Source of the DNA: Chitinophaga sp. YR573
GTDB lineage: Bacteria > Bacteroidota > Bacteroidia > Chitinophagales > Chitinophagaceae
Reading direction: 5' to 3'
Assembly (NCBI RefSeq): GCF_900110995.1
Contig: NZ_FOJF01000003.1
Coordinates: 310,001 to 374,000, forward strand
Length of the DNA: 64,000 nucleotides
The notes beneath the pieces were generated by a model. It was given only the letters and a program-made list of their open reading frames with translations. It had not been told where the DNA came from and made no database searches. Made by a program: the position numbers and the translations under genes. Position 1 is the first letter of the stretch. Every line of letters starts with the position of its first letter. Positions 9,395 through 19,007 of the stretch are shown here, piece after piece.

Positions 9395-10216
9395 ATGAAA
9401 AATGTAGTATTAACAATGGGCGCTGCCCTGGCTTTCTCCGCCAGCTCTGCACAGCATAAGCCTGAAGTAATCTCCTTACTTAAAGCCATCGAAACCGGTG
9501 AAGCAGCGCCAGTCGCTGTGATCAATCCGGGAAAATACACCCAGCATAACCTGGGCGTTGCAGATGGGTTGGCAGGGTTTGGTGCGCTTTTGCAGCAATT
9601 ACCTAAAGGTTCTGCTAAAGTAAATACGGTAAGAGTATTTCAGGATGGGAACTTTGTTTTTGCACATACCGATTACAACTTTTTTGGTCCGAAGATCGGT
9701 TTTGATATCTTTCGTTTTGAGGATGGTAAGATCGTAGAACACTGGGATAATCTGCAGGAAAAACCAACTGCTGCAAATCCTGCTGGACATACAATGACAG
9801 ATGGTCCAACTGTGGCTGCTGATCTGGATAAAACGGCTGCTAACAAGGTACTGGTCAAATCTTTTGTAGAGGATATTTTAGTGAACGGCAAAATGGATAA
9901 ACTGGCCGGTTATTATAACGGGAATAACTACATCCAGCATAACCCGCAGATTGCAGATGGTCTGAGCGGACTGGGTGCTGCATTGGACGCAATGGCCAAA
10001 CAGGGTATTACCATGAAGTATAACACTATTCATAAGGTATTGGGAGAAGGTAACTTTGTGCTGGTAGTAAGTGAAGGTGTATTCGCCGGAAAAGCGACCT
10101 CATTTTATGATCTGTTCCGGGTGGAAAATGGCAAGATCGCCGAACACTGGGATGTGATTGAAGCGATTGCTCCGCAAAGTGAATGGAAAAACAAAAATGG
10201 AAAATTCAATTTCTAA
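9395..10216 (+). CDS. Tandem SnoaL-like (NTF2 fold) secreted protein
   Basis: 273 residues with a short signal peptide (ends SSAQH). The mature protein is two copies of a SnoaL-like domain of about 125 residues: both halves contain a Y(T/I)QHN motif followed by ADGL(A/S)G, then NFV, then the FRxExGKIxEHWD signature. Such proteins are annotated as predicted SnoaL-like aldol-condensation enzymes, though most have no proven reaction. The duplication is clear at protein level. A hairpin terminator follows directly. Confidence 0.88.
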   Translation: MKNVVLTMGAALAFSASSAQHKPEVISLLKAIETGEAAPVAVINPGKYTQHNLGVADGLAGFGALLQQLPKGSAKVNTVRVFQDGNFVFAHTDYNFFGPKIGFDIFRFEDGKIVEHWDNLQEKPTAANPAGHTMTDGPTVAADLDKTAANKVLVKSFVEDILVNGKMDKLAGYYNGNNYIQHNPQIADGLSGLGAALDAMAKQGITMKYNTIHKVLGEGNFVLVVSEGVFAGKATSFYDLFRVENGKIAEHWDVIEAIAPQSEWKNKNGKFNF

Positions 10217-10224
10217 AATCAATA

Positions 10225-10253
10225 AATGCAGCTATCCCCGTGATAGCTGTATT
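10225..10253 (+). terminator. Hairpin terminator after the SnoaL-like gene
   Basis: A 12-bp stem with one G.T pair (core cagctatc / gatagctg) and a 5-base loop, 8 bases after the stop codon and followed by TAGTTTT. Confidence 0.65.
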
Positions 10254-10275
10254 TAGTTTTAATAGAGTTTTGTAA

Positions 10276-10283
10276 TATATTTG
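10276..10283 (+). promoter_or_regulatory. Candidate Bacteroidota -7 promoter element of the XRE regulator
   Basis: TATATTTG matches the Bacteroidota -7 consensus TAnnTTTG exactly and lies 5 bases before the ATG of the XRE-cupin gene. If used, transcription would begin at or next to the start codon, giving a nearly leaderless message. The -33 part is only a loose TTTAG match, so this is tentative. Confidence 0.35.
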
Positions 10284-10288
10284 CTCCT

Positions 10289-10867
10289 ATGCAAGAAGAT
10301 GTTCTGATTCAGATCAGTAATCGTATAAAAGACCTTCGCCGTGAAAAAGGTATTACAGTGCAGGAACTGGCTGATAAAGCAGATGTAAGCAAGGGGTTAA
10401 TATCACAAATCGAGAATGGTCGTACAATTCCTTCACTGATAGTATTGATTGATATTATAAAATCGCTGGAAATTAACCTGGATAGATTTTTTAGTGAAAT
10501 TACTACGAAACGGGACAAGAGCCTGATTCTTGTGAAACGCAGAGAGGAATATCAGCATTTTGAAAAAGAACAGGCAGAAGGGTTTCATTACCATCGTATC
10601 TTTACCCAGTCTATTAAAAACTCCACTATTGATATTGTACTGCTTGAGCTGGAAGAAAAAGCCAGGCGTCCGCTTATAAGTACGGAAGCCTATGAGTATA
10701 AGTATATTATATCAGGCAAAGCAAAATTCATCTTTGAGGATCAGGAAATCGAATTTAATGCAGGCGATTCCATGTTATTTGATGGTCGTCTTCTCCATAG
10801 TCCCCGTAATATAGGGAAAGGCAAACTTTCCATGTTAGCCATCTATTTCTTTGAACAAAGTAAATAG
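10289..10867 (+). CDS. XRE-family regulator with C-terminal cupin sensor
   Basis: 192 residues. An N-terminal Cro/CI-type helix-turn-helix (about 10-65; VQELADKADVSKGLISQIEN) is joined to a cupin_2 domain (about 105-188; YEYKYIISGKAKF, then GDSMLFDGRLLHSPRN). This architecture is used by local regulators of catabolic operons, where the cupin binds the small substrate. It stands at the head of the phosphonate locus in the same direction, and the 81 bases separating it from the first catabolic gene contain strong inverted repeats (see 10904-10948). I infer that it represses or activates that operon. Confidence 0.88.
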   Translation: MQEDVLIQISNRIKDLRREKGITVQELADKADVSKGLISQIENGRTIPSLIVLIDIIKSLEINLDRFFSEITTKRDKSLILVKRREEYQHFEKEQAEGFHYHRIFTQSIKNSTIDIVLLELEEKARRPLISTEAYEYKYIISGKAKFIFEDQEIEFNAGDSMLFDGRLLHSPRNIGKGKLSMLAIYFFEQSK

Positions 10868-10903
10868 CATAATCTTAAGTTAATATTGGTTTTGTTTACT
10901 TTA

Positions 10904-10948
10904 ACTAAACTTTGTTTAGTATTGCTGTTCTGATACTAAACAAAGTTT
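10904..10948 (+). promoter_or_regulatory. Nested inverted repeats, probable operator of the phosphonate operon
   Basis: Two exact 15-base arms, aaactttgtttagta (10907-10921) and tactaaacaaagttt (10934-10948), are separated by 12 bases; the second arm ends on the base before the ATG of the HAD gene. The left arm is also half of a 17-base palindrome actaaac-ttt-gtttagt (10904-10920), and a related gtttact lies at 10894. Three to four copies of an ACTAAAC half-site suggest cooperative binding by the upstream XRE-cupin protein. A hairpin covering the start codon region is the alternative reading. Confidence 0.6.
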
Positions 10949-11626
10949 ATGGGAATAAAACTGGCCGTTTTTGACATTGCAGGCACCACTTTAAAGGATA
11001 ATCACGACGTGAGTAAGGTCTTTCAGACTGCACTCAGTCATTTTGACTATCAACTCTCCCTGGACCAGATAGACCCTCTCATGGGCTACGAAAAAGCCTT
11101 TGCTATCAGGCAATTGCTGGAAGCACATTCTCCAAAGCCAATAGAAGATCAACTGGTAAAATCCATTCACCAGCAATTTATGGAGCTAATGATGCGGTAT
11201 TACGAAACCGCAGATCTGCAACCCCTGCCTAATGTGGAAACCACCTTCAGGAAATTACAGGATGCAGACATCCGTGTAGGTATAAACACCGGATTCTCCC
11301 GCAATATTGCTTCCATTATTATAGATCGGCTTCAATGGGAAAAGAATAAACTAATTGATCTGCTGATAGCCTCAGATGAGGTTCCGGAAGGACGCCCACA
11401 TCCTTATATGATAAGGTCGATGATGGAAACATTACAGATTTCAGATCCTCTGGAAGTGATGAAAACCGGAGATACGGAAGTAGATATCAGGGAAGGACAA
11501 AACGCCGGTTGCAGATATGTAATAGGTATTACTACCGGTATCTTCTCCCGCGATGCACTGGCTATATATAATCCCACTCATATCATAGACGATATTGCTG
11601 ATGTAGTAACAATTGCAAGCCTGTAA
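10949..11626 (+). CDS. PhnX-like (phosphonatase-like) HAD hydrolase
   Basis: 225 residues of the HAD superfamily. The nucleophile motif is D8-I-A-G-T-T, the DxAGT form that marks phosphonoacetaldehyde hydrolase relatives. A cap lysine (K49 in MGYEK) sits where PhnX forms its Schiff base, and the usual HAD lysine is replaced by arginine (R149 in EGRPHP), also a phosphonatase trait. Family TIGR03351 fits: these enzymes occur with FAD oxidoreductases rather than with PhnW, and are proposed to split phosphonoacetaldehyde or its 1-hydroxy form. Here the FAD oxidase is two genes downstream. The next gene begins 1 base after the stop. Confidence 0.88.
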   Translation: MGIKLAVFDIAGTTLKDNHDVSKVFQTALSHFDYQLSLDQIDPLMGYEKAFAIRQLLEAHSPKPIEDQLVKSIHQQFMELMMRYYETADLQPLPNVETTFRKLQDADIRVGINTGFSRNIASIIIDRLQWEKNKLIDLLIASDEVPEGRPHPYMIRSMMETLQISDPLEVMKTGDTEVDIREGQNAGCRYVIGITTGIFSRDALAIYNPTHIIDDIADVVTIASL

Positions 11627-11627
11627 A

Positions 11628-12911
11628 ATGAAACAGCTTCTACAAAAATGGCCATATAGTGTGGTTTCCATCATCACTGCATTAGCGGCTTTCGGCGCTT
11701 ATACAAGTATGTATGCTTTCCGTAAAGCCTTTTCTGCGGCCACTTTTGAAGGCTTACATTATCTGAACGTAGATTATAAAGTATGGCTGGTGATCTTTCA
11801 GGTATTAGGTTACACCTGCAGTAAGTTTTATGGCATTCGTTTTATAGCTGGTATTGATAGTAGTAAAAGAGGAAAGACCATCTTGTTCCTTGTTGGAATA
11901 GCCTGGTTAGCGCTGCTCTTTTTCGCTCTGATACCTGCACCCTGGAACATCATTTTCCTTTTTGTAAACGGATTTCCGTTAGGGATGATCTGGGGACTGG
12001 TATTCGGCTATCTGGAAGGCAGACGCGCTACAGAATTTATGGCTGCAGTGCTGTCCGTAACCCTCATATTTGCTTCCGGTTTTATTAAGACGGTAGGCCG
12101 TACCTTATTAAGTAATTACCATGTGAGCGAATACTGGATGCCTTTTTTAACAGGACTATTATTCGTTATCCCCTTAGTGTTTTTTACACGTGTCTTAGAC
12201 AGTTTGCCGCCTCCTTCCGAAGAGGACAAGTTACTCCGCACAGAAAGAAAACCGATGACAGCTGCAGACCGTCAGAACTTTGTCCGCAGCTTTCTTCCGG
12301 GTATTATCCTGACCTTAATCATTTATACGCTATTAACAGTTACCAGAGATCTGAGAGATAATTTTGAAGTAGAAATCTGGAATGAACTGGGTATAAAAGA
12401 TGTACATATTTATGCTACGATCGATTCACTGATAGCGATCGTTGTGCTTGTAGCGCTTAGCTTGTTGATCCTTATCAAAAATAACTTCAGTGCTTTTAAA
12501 GTCATTCATATACTGATCATTACAGGATGCATTTTAACCGGGGGATCCACCTGGTTATTCAGTCTGCATTATATAAACGGTATAAGCTGGATGAGCCTTG
12601 CAGGATTGGGTCTGTATATGGGATATATTCCCTACAACGCTATCTTTTTTGAGCGTATGATCGCCACGTACCATTGCAGGGGCAACGTAGGTTTCATTAT
12701 GTATATCGCAGATGCCGCAGGATATCTGGGCAGTATCAGCGTATTACTGTTTAAAGAATTTGGAGGTGGTGTGAAAATAAGCTGGAGCCATCTTTTTCAG
12801 CAAAGCCTTATATGTATTGCTGTTGTAGGAGGTATAGCCGCTATCTGCTCACTGGCTTTTTTTGTGCATAAAAAGAGAGAAGTCCCTAACATTAAAATAT
12901 TACCAGTATGA
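11628..12911 (+). CDS. DUF5690 family MFS-like transporter
   Basis: 427 residues from the ATG at 11628 (a TTG at 11613 is in frame but overlaps the HAD gene). About 12 membrane helices; short basic loops such as SSKRGK and LEGRR sit at the cytoplasmic turns as in major facilitator proteins. The DUF5690 family has no assigned substrate that I know. Its position between a phosphonatase-like hydrolase and an aminophosphonate-type oxidase (1-base gap and ATGA overlap) makes inner-membrane import of a phosphonate or its aminated breakdown product the natural inference. Confidence 0.85.
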   Translation: MKQLLQKWPYSVVSIITALAAFGAYTSMYAFRKAFSAATFEGLHYLNVDYKVWLVIFQVLGYTCSKFYGIRFIAGIDSSKRGKTILFLVGIAWLALLFFALIPAPWNIIFLFVNGFPLGMIWGLVFGYLEGRRATEFMAAVLSVTLIFASGFIKTVGRTLLSNYHVSEYWMPFLTGLLFVIPLVFFTRVLDSLPPPSEEDKLLRTERKPMTAADRQNFVRSFLPGIILTLIIYTLLTVTRDLRDNFEVEIWNELGIKDVHIYATIDSLIAIVVLVALSLLILIKNNFSAFKVIHILIITGCILTGGSTWLFSLHYINGISWMSLAGLGLYMGYIPYNAIFFERMIATYHCRGNVGFIMYIADAAGYLGSISVLLFKEFGGGVKISWSHLFQQSLICIAVVGGIAAICSLAFFVHKKREVPNIKILPV

Positions 12912-14032
12912 AGCAAAAATCCGCAATCATTATTGGCGCAGGTATCGTCGGCCTGGCAACGGCAAGAGCACTGGCCTCAAGAGGTTACCAGGTAACTGTT
13001 TTTGAGCGCAACGAAGAACCGGTAGGTGCATCTATTCGTAATTTCGGTATGATATGGCCGATAGGACAAACTTCCGGTGTCCAGCTCGATCAGGCCATGC
13101 TGTCACGCAGTATCTGGAAAGAGATCTGTACGGAAGCTGGTATATGGCACAGCGAAAAAGGATCTCTGCATCTTGCCTATCATCCGGACGAATTAATGGT
13201 GATGGAGGAATTTGCTGAAGCAGAAAGTAAACATAGAAATTGCAGATTACTTACTCCTGAACAGGTATTAAATATTACAGGGGCGGCTCAGCAACAGGGT
13301 CTGCTGGGAGGCTTATGGAGTGAGAGTGAAATGATAGTGGAAGCACGTGCTGCCATTAAAGCGGTAGCAGGATATCTGGCAGAGAAATTCAACGTTGAGT
13401 TTCATTACAACACGGTTATCAGTGCAGTTAATCATCCCCATGTATCTTCCGGTAAAAGATCCTGGCAGGCAGACGAAATATTTATATGCAGTGGCGTAGA
13501 TTTCGAAACATTGTATCCCGAAACTTTTTTAAACGCGGCTATTACTAAATGTAAGATCCAGATGATGCGACTGGCAGCACAGCCGGATAAATGGGAGATA
13601 GGTCCCTCTCTTTGTGGTGGTCTTTCCATGATCCATTACAGCTCCTTTAAAACTTCCTCTTCTCTTCCCCTGTTACAGGAACGATATCAAAAAGAATATG
13701 CGGAGTATATTAAATGGGGGATCCATGTAATGGTATCACAAAATGGGAATAGTGAACTGACTATCGGGGATTCACATGAATATGGATTAACACATGACCC
13801 TTTTGATAAGGTGTTTATTAATAAACTGATTCTGGATTATCTCAAAACCTTTGCGACTTTTAAAGATGATACCCTGATACAATCCTGGAATGGTACTTAT
13901 GCAAAAATGACGAACGGACAAACATCGTTTATAACTATACCGGAAGATGGAGTTACCGTTATTAATGGTATGGGTGGAGCAGGAATGACACTATCGTTCG
14001 GTATGACTGAACATTACTTTAGCAGGAAATAA
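12908..14032 (+). CDS. FAD-dependent aminophosphonate oxidase-like protein (TIGR03364 type)
   Basis: 374 residues of the DAO fold (PF01266). The dinucleotide motif GAGIVGLATA is at 10-19, and the family hallmark RNFGMIWPIGQ is at 44-54. Further family blocks follow: EKGSLHLAYHPDEL, LTIGDSHEYG and, at the end, GMGGAGMTLSFGM for the FAD. This group travels with PhnX-like hydrolases and is thought to oxidise 2-aminoethylphosphonate, N-methyl forms or 1-hydroxy-2-aminoethylphosphonate to the aldehyde. The gene overlaps the transporter stop by 4 bases (ATGA), so the two are coupled. It then leads, after 84 bases, into SusC. Confidence 0.9.
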   Translation: MKQKSAIIIGAGIVGLATARALASRGYQVTVFERNEEPVGASIRNFGMIWPIGQTSGVQLDQAMLSRSIWKEICTEAGIWHSEKGSLHLAYHPDELMVMEEFAEAESKHRNCRLLTPEQVLNITGAAQQQGLLGGLWSESEMIVEARAAIKAVAGYLAEKFNVEFHYNTVISAVNHPHVSSGKRSWQADEIFICSGVDFETLYPETFLNAAITKCKIQMMRLAAQPDKWEIGPSLCGGLSMIHYSSFKTSSSLPLLQERYQKEYAEYIKWGIHVMVSQNGNSELTIGDSHEYGLTHDPFDKVFINKLILDYLKTFATFKDDTLIQSWNGTYAKMTNGQTSFITIPEDGVTVINGMGGAGMTLSFGMTEHYFSRK

Positions 14033-14116
14033 CCGCCAAACATAGATAAGAGCCCCTGAATGGGTGCAATGCTTCGATTGAAGTGTAATGGAACAACTCA
14101 TTAATAAATCAAAATT

Positions 14117-17100
14117 ATGCGAACACGAATGAAATTACTGGCAGTAATACTGCTGGGCATGTTTTTATGCACACAAGATGCTATGGCTCAGGGTAGCGGA
14201 AGCATTTCCGGAATTGTAAGAAATGAACAGAATGAACCTTTACCCGGAGTTACTGTACAAAGTAATAAACGTATCGCTACAACAGATACCGGCGGATCAT
14301 TTTCTTTCAATAGTTTACCCGAAGGAAATTATGATCTTTCCTTCTCCTATATAGGGTATGCTAATCAGCAGTTAAAGAATCTTCAGTTAAAGGCGGGTGA
14401 GCAGCTTAAATTTAGTATTACTTTACAACAGAAAGAGTCTGCACTGGGTGAAGTAGTAGTCACTGCATTGGGTATTAAAAGGAAAAAAGAAACCTTGGGA
14501 TATGCCACTCAGAAATTAGATGGTGCGCAACTAAACGAAGCGCCGGCTACCAACTTTGTGAATGGGCTTTCCGGTAAAGTCGCTGGTGTTAACATTGTGA
14601 CAACCGGTGCGTTGGGAGGTTCTTCAAGAATAACGATACGGGGAGAAACTTCATTAAGCCTGGATAAGAATCAGCCATTATATGTTATTGATGGAGTTCC
14701 TTCCGGTAATGACGGTGTTACTAATTCCAGTGGCGGTGCAGATTATGGCAATAGCAGTGCAGAAATCAATCCTGCTGATATTGAGTCTGTAAACGTATTG
14801 AAAGGCCCCGCAGCAGCTGCGTTATATGGTTCAAGAGGGGCAAATGGTGCGATCATTATCACTACAAAAAAAGGTAGCAGCAGAAATGGTATAGGCGTTA
14901 GCTTTAGCAGTTATTATACAGTTGAAAAAGTAGCAAGGCTTCCTAAGTTCCAGAATAAATTCGGACAGGGAAACAACGGTGTCTACAAAGGATCTAATTT
15001 TGGTGCATCATGGTCTATCTATCCTGATGGAATAGAAGATAGTTATGATGAAAGCTGGGGGCCCCGTCTGGATAATGGCACCAGTGAGGCACAGTTTGAT
15101 TCTCCTACCACTAACGGATATCGTGGCGCTGATGTATCTATTAACAATAGGGGGGATATTATAGCATCTCCATGGGTTTCTCATCCCGATAATATAAAAG
15201 ACTTCTTCACGACTGGCCGTAAATTCTACAATAATGTAGCATTTTCCGGCGGGAATGACAAAGGCACCTACAGGCTTTCACTGACTTCTCTGGACGAAAC
15301 AGGTGTGATCCCTAATAATGATCTTAAACGTTATCAGGTAAGTCTGAATAGCAGCTACAACCTATCAAAAAGAGTAACGTCTGGCTTTAATGTCAATTAT
15401 GTAAAACAGGAAAGTGATAACCGTCCGGATAATGGATACGGCAGAAATACGTTTATGTATTTCTTTACCTGGATGGGCAGGAATGTGAATATCAACAGTC
15501 TTAAGAATTACTGGCAACCAGGATTGACAGGCATCCGTCAGTTTCAGTACAATTATGGAGAAAACCATAATAACCCTTTTTTCATGATGCATGAGAATAC
15601 AAAAGGGCAGAGCAAGGACCGTTTATACGGTAACATCTATCTTGATTATACAATAACAGATCATCTCAAACTTAAATTGCGTACTGCACAGGATTTTTAC
15701 AATGATTTCAGACCTATGAAATGGGCGGTAAGTACCGTTGATTATGAAAGCGGACGTTATGAAGAAGTAAACCTGAAATACAGTGAAAGGAATACCGACT
15801 TCTTACTGACCTACAATAATAATACAGTATCTGCTCTTGGTTATAACATTTCAGCTGGTGGTAACCGTTTTGATCAGTCAGGCGCTTTTCAGTCGGCAGC
15901 CACACCTCAGTTACTGATACCTGGTGTGTATAATCTGGAGAATGCCGCCGGTACTAAAGACGTATCCTCTAACCGTTCTAAAAAAAGAATCAATAGTTTG
16001 TACGCCCTGGCAAGTATTAACTATAAGGATTACGCCTATCTGGATCTGACGGCAAGAAATGACTGGTCCAGCTCATTACCTTCTCAGCATAATTCTTATT
16101 TCTATACTTCCGCAGCCTTAAACACCAATCTGAGGAAATTGCTGACCATGCCGCAGTTTATCAGTAAATCAGAATTAAGATTGAGCTGGGCACAGGCAGG
16201 TAATGATGCCGCTCCCTATAATATTCAGAACACTTATGGCTATGGAGTACCCTGGAATGGTAATTATTCACTGACGGGGCCATCCACTTTACTGAACTCC
16301 AATCTTAAATCTGAATTAACTACTACCTATGAAATCGGAACAGCCTTAGGTTTTCTGAACAACCGTATAGGCATAGATTTTACGTACTATGAAAAACGTA
16401 CTAAGAATCAGATTCTGGCGCTGTCTCAGGCACAAAGCTCCGGTGCTACAGCAAGGGTTATTAATGCCGGTGAAATTAAAAACAATGGTATAGAAGTGAT
16501 GCTTTCCGGAACTCCTGTAAGCATTCCAAATTCATTGCAGTGGAATGTGATGCTGAACCTGTCGCATAATGTAGGTAAAGTAGTATCCCTGACAAACGAT
16601 GTAAAAGAGATTGTACAATCAGCGCCCGGAGAAGATGCTTCTATCAGGGCTAAAGTGGGAGAGAAGATGGGTGCTATTTATGGCCCGGGTTATCAGAGAG
16701 TGGAAAGCGGTAGTATGAAAGGACAGGTGATTATCTTTTCTGATGGCGCACCACGACCAACAAGTGACGATATCTATCTGGGTAATCTGAATCCGGACCT
16801 GATTGCGGGTATTAACAACCAGTTTAACTACAAAGGTTTCAGTCTGAATTTCTTATTTGCCGGACAATTTGGTGGTAAATTTATTTCCCGCTTTTATAAC
16901 AAGGCAGCAGGCGCAGGCCAGCTGGAAGAAACTACCAGGGGAAGAGGAGCCAGAGCCGCAGGTGCAGAATATAATGATCCTTATTATATAGAAGGTGCCG
17001 CACAGATGACAGATGGTTCTTACCAGAAAAACTCTACCAGCACAGATGGTACCTATAGCGCTGGTGTATATGGTACAACTGCCCGTGGATTTATCAAGAA

Positions 17101-17392
17101 ACCATTAGACCATATTTCAGAAGCACAGCTTTTCAGTGCCACTTATATCAAACTGAGAGAACTGTCGTTTGGTTATTCCCTTCCTGCTAATATCATTGGC
17201 AGGAGCTTTATCAAAACAGCGAAAATTGCTTTGACAGGCAGGAATCTGTTCTTGTTCACGCCTAAAAGCAATCGTCATTTCGATCCTGAAGTTGCCACAG
17301 CAACATCCGGTAGCGGTCTGGTGCCAGGGTTTGAGAATATGAGTACGCCAAGCACACGGGAAATGGGAGTTAGCCTGAACCTGAATTTTTAA
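14117..17392 (+). CDS. SusC/RagA-type TonB-dependent outer-membrane receptor
   Basis: 1091 residues. Signal peptide (ends DAMAQ), then a carboxypeptidase-D-like regulatory domain (about 28-112; SISGIVRNEQNEPLPGVTV), a TonB-box-like ALGEVVVTALG, the plug (YVIDGVPSG, IESVNVLKGPAAAALYG, GANGAIIITTKKG) and a 22-strand barrel ending in F. No N-terminal STN domain, so it is not of the anti-sigma signalling kind. Its SusD partner follows directly. The location inside a phosphonate operon rather than beside glycosidases is unusual and suggests uptake of a phosphonate-containing oligosaccharide, lipid head group or similar ligand. Confidence 0.95.
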   Translation: MRTRMKLLAVILLGMFLCTQDAMAQGSGSISGIVRNEQNEPLPGVTVQSNKRIATTDTGGSFSFNSLPEGNYDLSFSYIGYANQQLKNLQLKAGEQLKFSITLQQKESALGEVVVTALGIKRKKETLGYATQKLDGAQLNEAPATNFVNGLSGKVAGVNIVTTGALGGSSRITIRGETSLSLDKNQPLYVIDGVPSGNDGVTNSSGGADYGNSSAEINPADIESVNVLKGPAAAALYGSRGANGAIIITTKKGSSRNGIGVSFSSYYTVEKVARLPKFQNKFGQGNNGVYKGSNFGASWSIYPDGIEDSYDESWGPRLDNGTSEAQFDSPTTNGYRGADVSINNRGDIIASPWVSHPDNIKDFFTTGRKFYNNVAFSGGNDKGTYRLSLTSLDETGVIPNNDLKRYQVSLNSSYNLSKRVTSGFNVNYVKQESDNRPDNGYGRNTFMYFFTWMGRNVNINSLKNYWQPGLTGIRQFQYNYGENHNNPFFMMHENTKGQSKDRLYGNIYLDYTITDHLKLKLRTAQDFYNDFRPMKWAVSTVDYESGRYEEVNLKYSERNTDFLLTYNNNTVSALGYNISAGGNRFDQSGAFQSAATPQLLIPGVYNLENAAGTKDVSSNRSKKRINSLYALASINYKDYAYLDLTARNDWSSSLPSQHNSYFYTSAALNTNLRKLLTMPQFISKSELRLSWAQAGNDAAPYNIQNTYGYGVPWNGNYSLTGPSTLLNSNLKSELTTTYEIGTALGFLNNRIGIDFTYYEKRTKNQILALSQAQSSGATARVINAGEIKNNGIEVMLSGTPVSIPNSLQWNVMLNLSHNVGKVVSLTNDVKEIVQSAPGEDASIRAKVGEKMGAIYGPGYQRVESGSMKGQVIIFSDGAPRPTSDDIYLGNLNPDLIAGINNQFNYKGFSLNFLFAGQFGGKFISRFYNKAAGAGQLEETTRGRGARAAGAEYNDPYYIEGAAQMTDGSYQKNSTSTDGTYSAGVYGTTARGFIKKPLDHISEAQLFSATYIKLRELSFGYSLPANIIGRSFIKTAKIALTGRNLFLFTPKSNRHFDPEVATATSGSGLVPGFENMSTPSTREMGVSLNLNF

Positions 17393-17410
17393 TTGAAAAA
17401 ATCATTCAAC

Positions 17411-18958
17411 ATGAAAATGTTACGATCAATAGTATTATTGTCAGTTATCTCACTGGCAGGATGCACAAAGAATTTTGATGAAATAAATACGAATCCTAAT
17501 GCGCCTGCTGTCATTTCAAATCCCGGGTTATTATTGCCGGATGCAATGAGAGGAGCCATTAATGCGAATTATTCCGGTGCTTATGACAGAGGTGGTATTG
17601 TGGCTAATCTGCTGGCCTCTGATTATGCGAGTAATTTCAGTAACTGGTCAAGGTCTGATGCAAATGGTTATTTTCTATGGAATAATTATAATTACATCAG
17701 AGATCTGAATGAAGTGATAAAATTATCTGAAGCCCAGGGATTGAATAATTACAAAGGAGTGGCCCTTGTGCTCCGTTCCTGGATGTTTCAGTGCCTTACA
17801 GATCTCTATGGGCCTATACCCTTCAGACAGGCCTCAAATGCCAAATTAGGGGGTATTAATACCCCTGTATACGAGCAGCAGGATGTTATATACAAGGGAT
17901 TGCTGACTGATCTGGAAGAAGCGAACAATTTGCTGGGAAGTTCTGCTGAAACAATGGTGGGTGATATTCTTTACGGAAGTGATGTTACTAAATGGAAGAA
18001 ATTTGCGAACGGACTTGCATTAAGGATTTTATTACGTCAGTCAAAACGTGTAGATCCTTCTGCTGGGATGAAAAACATCGCAGAGCATCCTGAAAAGTAT
18101 CCCTTGTTTTCGTCTAATAAGGAGCAGGCTGCATTGCAGTATATTACTGAAAGGACAGCGAATGAATCCCCCTTTTACAGATCGAATAACAGTAGTACTG
18201 ATACCAAGGCGTCAAAACAGCTGGTAGACTATCTGACATCCATGAATGATACCAGGTTAAGGGTATATGCACAGCCAACACCCGCCAGCAGTGCACCCGA
18301 TGCTAACGGTGTACGTCCTGATCCATCTGCCTTTCAGTATGCAGGGGACCTGAATGGAATAGGCAGATTCCCTGATGCGAATCTGACTTCATCGCCTGGT
18401 CCTTTCTGGGCATCTTTGCAGGCTAATCCTACTCTGGCATCTGCTACTGCCGGACAAGGCATATTACTCAGTTATTCCGAGGTTCAGTTTACCCTTGCAG
18501 AAGCGGCGGAGCTGGGATATATAACCGGTGGGTCTGCGGCGGCAGCTGTTTATTATAAGAATGGTATTGCAGATCAGTTTGCATATTATGCAGACCGAAT
18601 TCCATCAGGATATGCTACCACTTATATCAAGCTGTCTGCTGCTGATGTTTTTGCCAATGATGATTACTATGCACAGTCAGGGGTAGTATATAGCGGCACT
18701 ACTACAGAGAAACTGGATAAAATATGGTTGCAAAAATGGATTTCCCTCTATATGGTAGGATATGAAGCATGGTCTGAATGGAGAAGGACCGGTTTTCCTG
18801 TTATTCCTATTGGGACTACTGGTCCGGGTTATATTCCAAGAAGAGTTTTGTATCCTGCTGATGAAATGCGGGTAAACAAGGTGAATTATGATGCTGCAGT
18901 GTTGTTGCTGGATAAAGGTGATGCACTGGATTCCCGTGTATGGTGGGATAAATTATAA
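17411..18958 (+). CDS. SusD/RagB-type nutrient-binding outer-membrane lipoprotein
   Basis: 515 residues from the ATG at 17411; a TTG at 17393, right after the SusC stop, would add MKKSFN. The lipobox is ISLAGC, followed by FDEINTNPNAP, the start typical of the SusD-like_2 group (PF12771). TPR-like helices (LNNYKGVALVLRSWMFQCL, DLYGPIPF) and late blocks (SYSEVQFTLAEAAELG, KIWLQKWISLYM, EAWSEWRRTGFP) match the family. It caps the adjacent SusC and would choose the ligand. A hairpin separates it from the phosphodiesterase gene. Confidence 0.94.
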   Translation: MKMLRSIVLLSVISLAGCTKNFDEINTNPNAPAVISNPGLLLPDAMRGAINANYSGAYDRGGIVANLLASDYASNFSNWSRSDANGYFLWNNYNYIRDLNEVIKLSEAQGLNNYKGVALVLRSWMFQCLTDLYGPIPFRQASNAKLGGINTPVYEQQDVIYKGLLTDLEEANNLLGSSAETMVGDILYGSDVTKWKKFANGLALRILLRQSKRVDPSAGMKNIAEHPEKYPLFSSNKEQAALQYITERTANESPFYRSNNSSTDTKASKQLVDYLTSMNDTRLRVYAQPTPASSAPDANGVRPDPSAFQYAGDLNGIGRFPDANLTSSPGPFWASLQANPTLASATAGQGILLSYSEVQFTLAEAAELGYITGGSAAAAVYYKNGIADQFAYYADRIPSGYATTYIKLSAADVFANDDYYAQSGVVYSGTTTEKLDKIWLQKWISLYMVGYEAWSEWRRTGFPVIPIGTTGPGYIPRRVLYPADEMRVNKVNYDAAVLLLDKGDALDSRVWWDKL

Positions 18959-18969
18959 AGATTATTAAT

Positions 18970-18993
18970 GCCCCGCAATAGATCTTGCGGGGC
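18970..18993 (+). terminator. GC-rich hairpin between susD and the phosphodiesterase gene
   Basis: A perfect 9-bp stem (gccccgcaa / ttgcggggc) with a 6-base loop, without a following T-run. It may stabilise the susCD messenger or act as a partial terminator that lowers expression of the two downstream genes. Confidence 0.5.
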
Positions 18994-19007
18994 AATAAAC
19001 ATGAAGT

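Noticed and set aside
10949-11626. Classical phosphonoacetaldehyde hydrolase PhnX
   Set aside because: The protein has the PhnX hallmarks, but no PhnW transaminase is near and the FAD oxidase partner points to the separate PhnX-like clade, so the PhnX symbol was not assigned.
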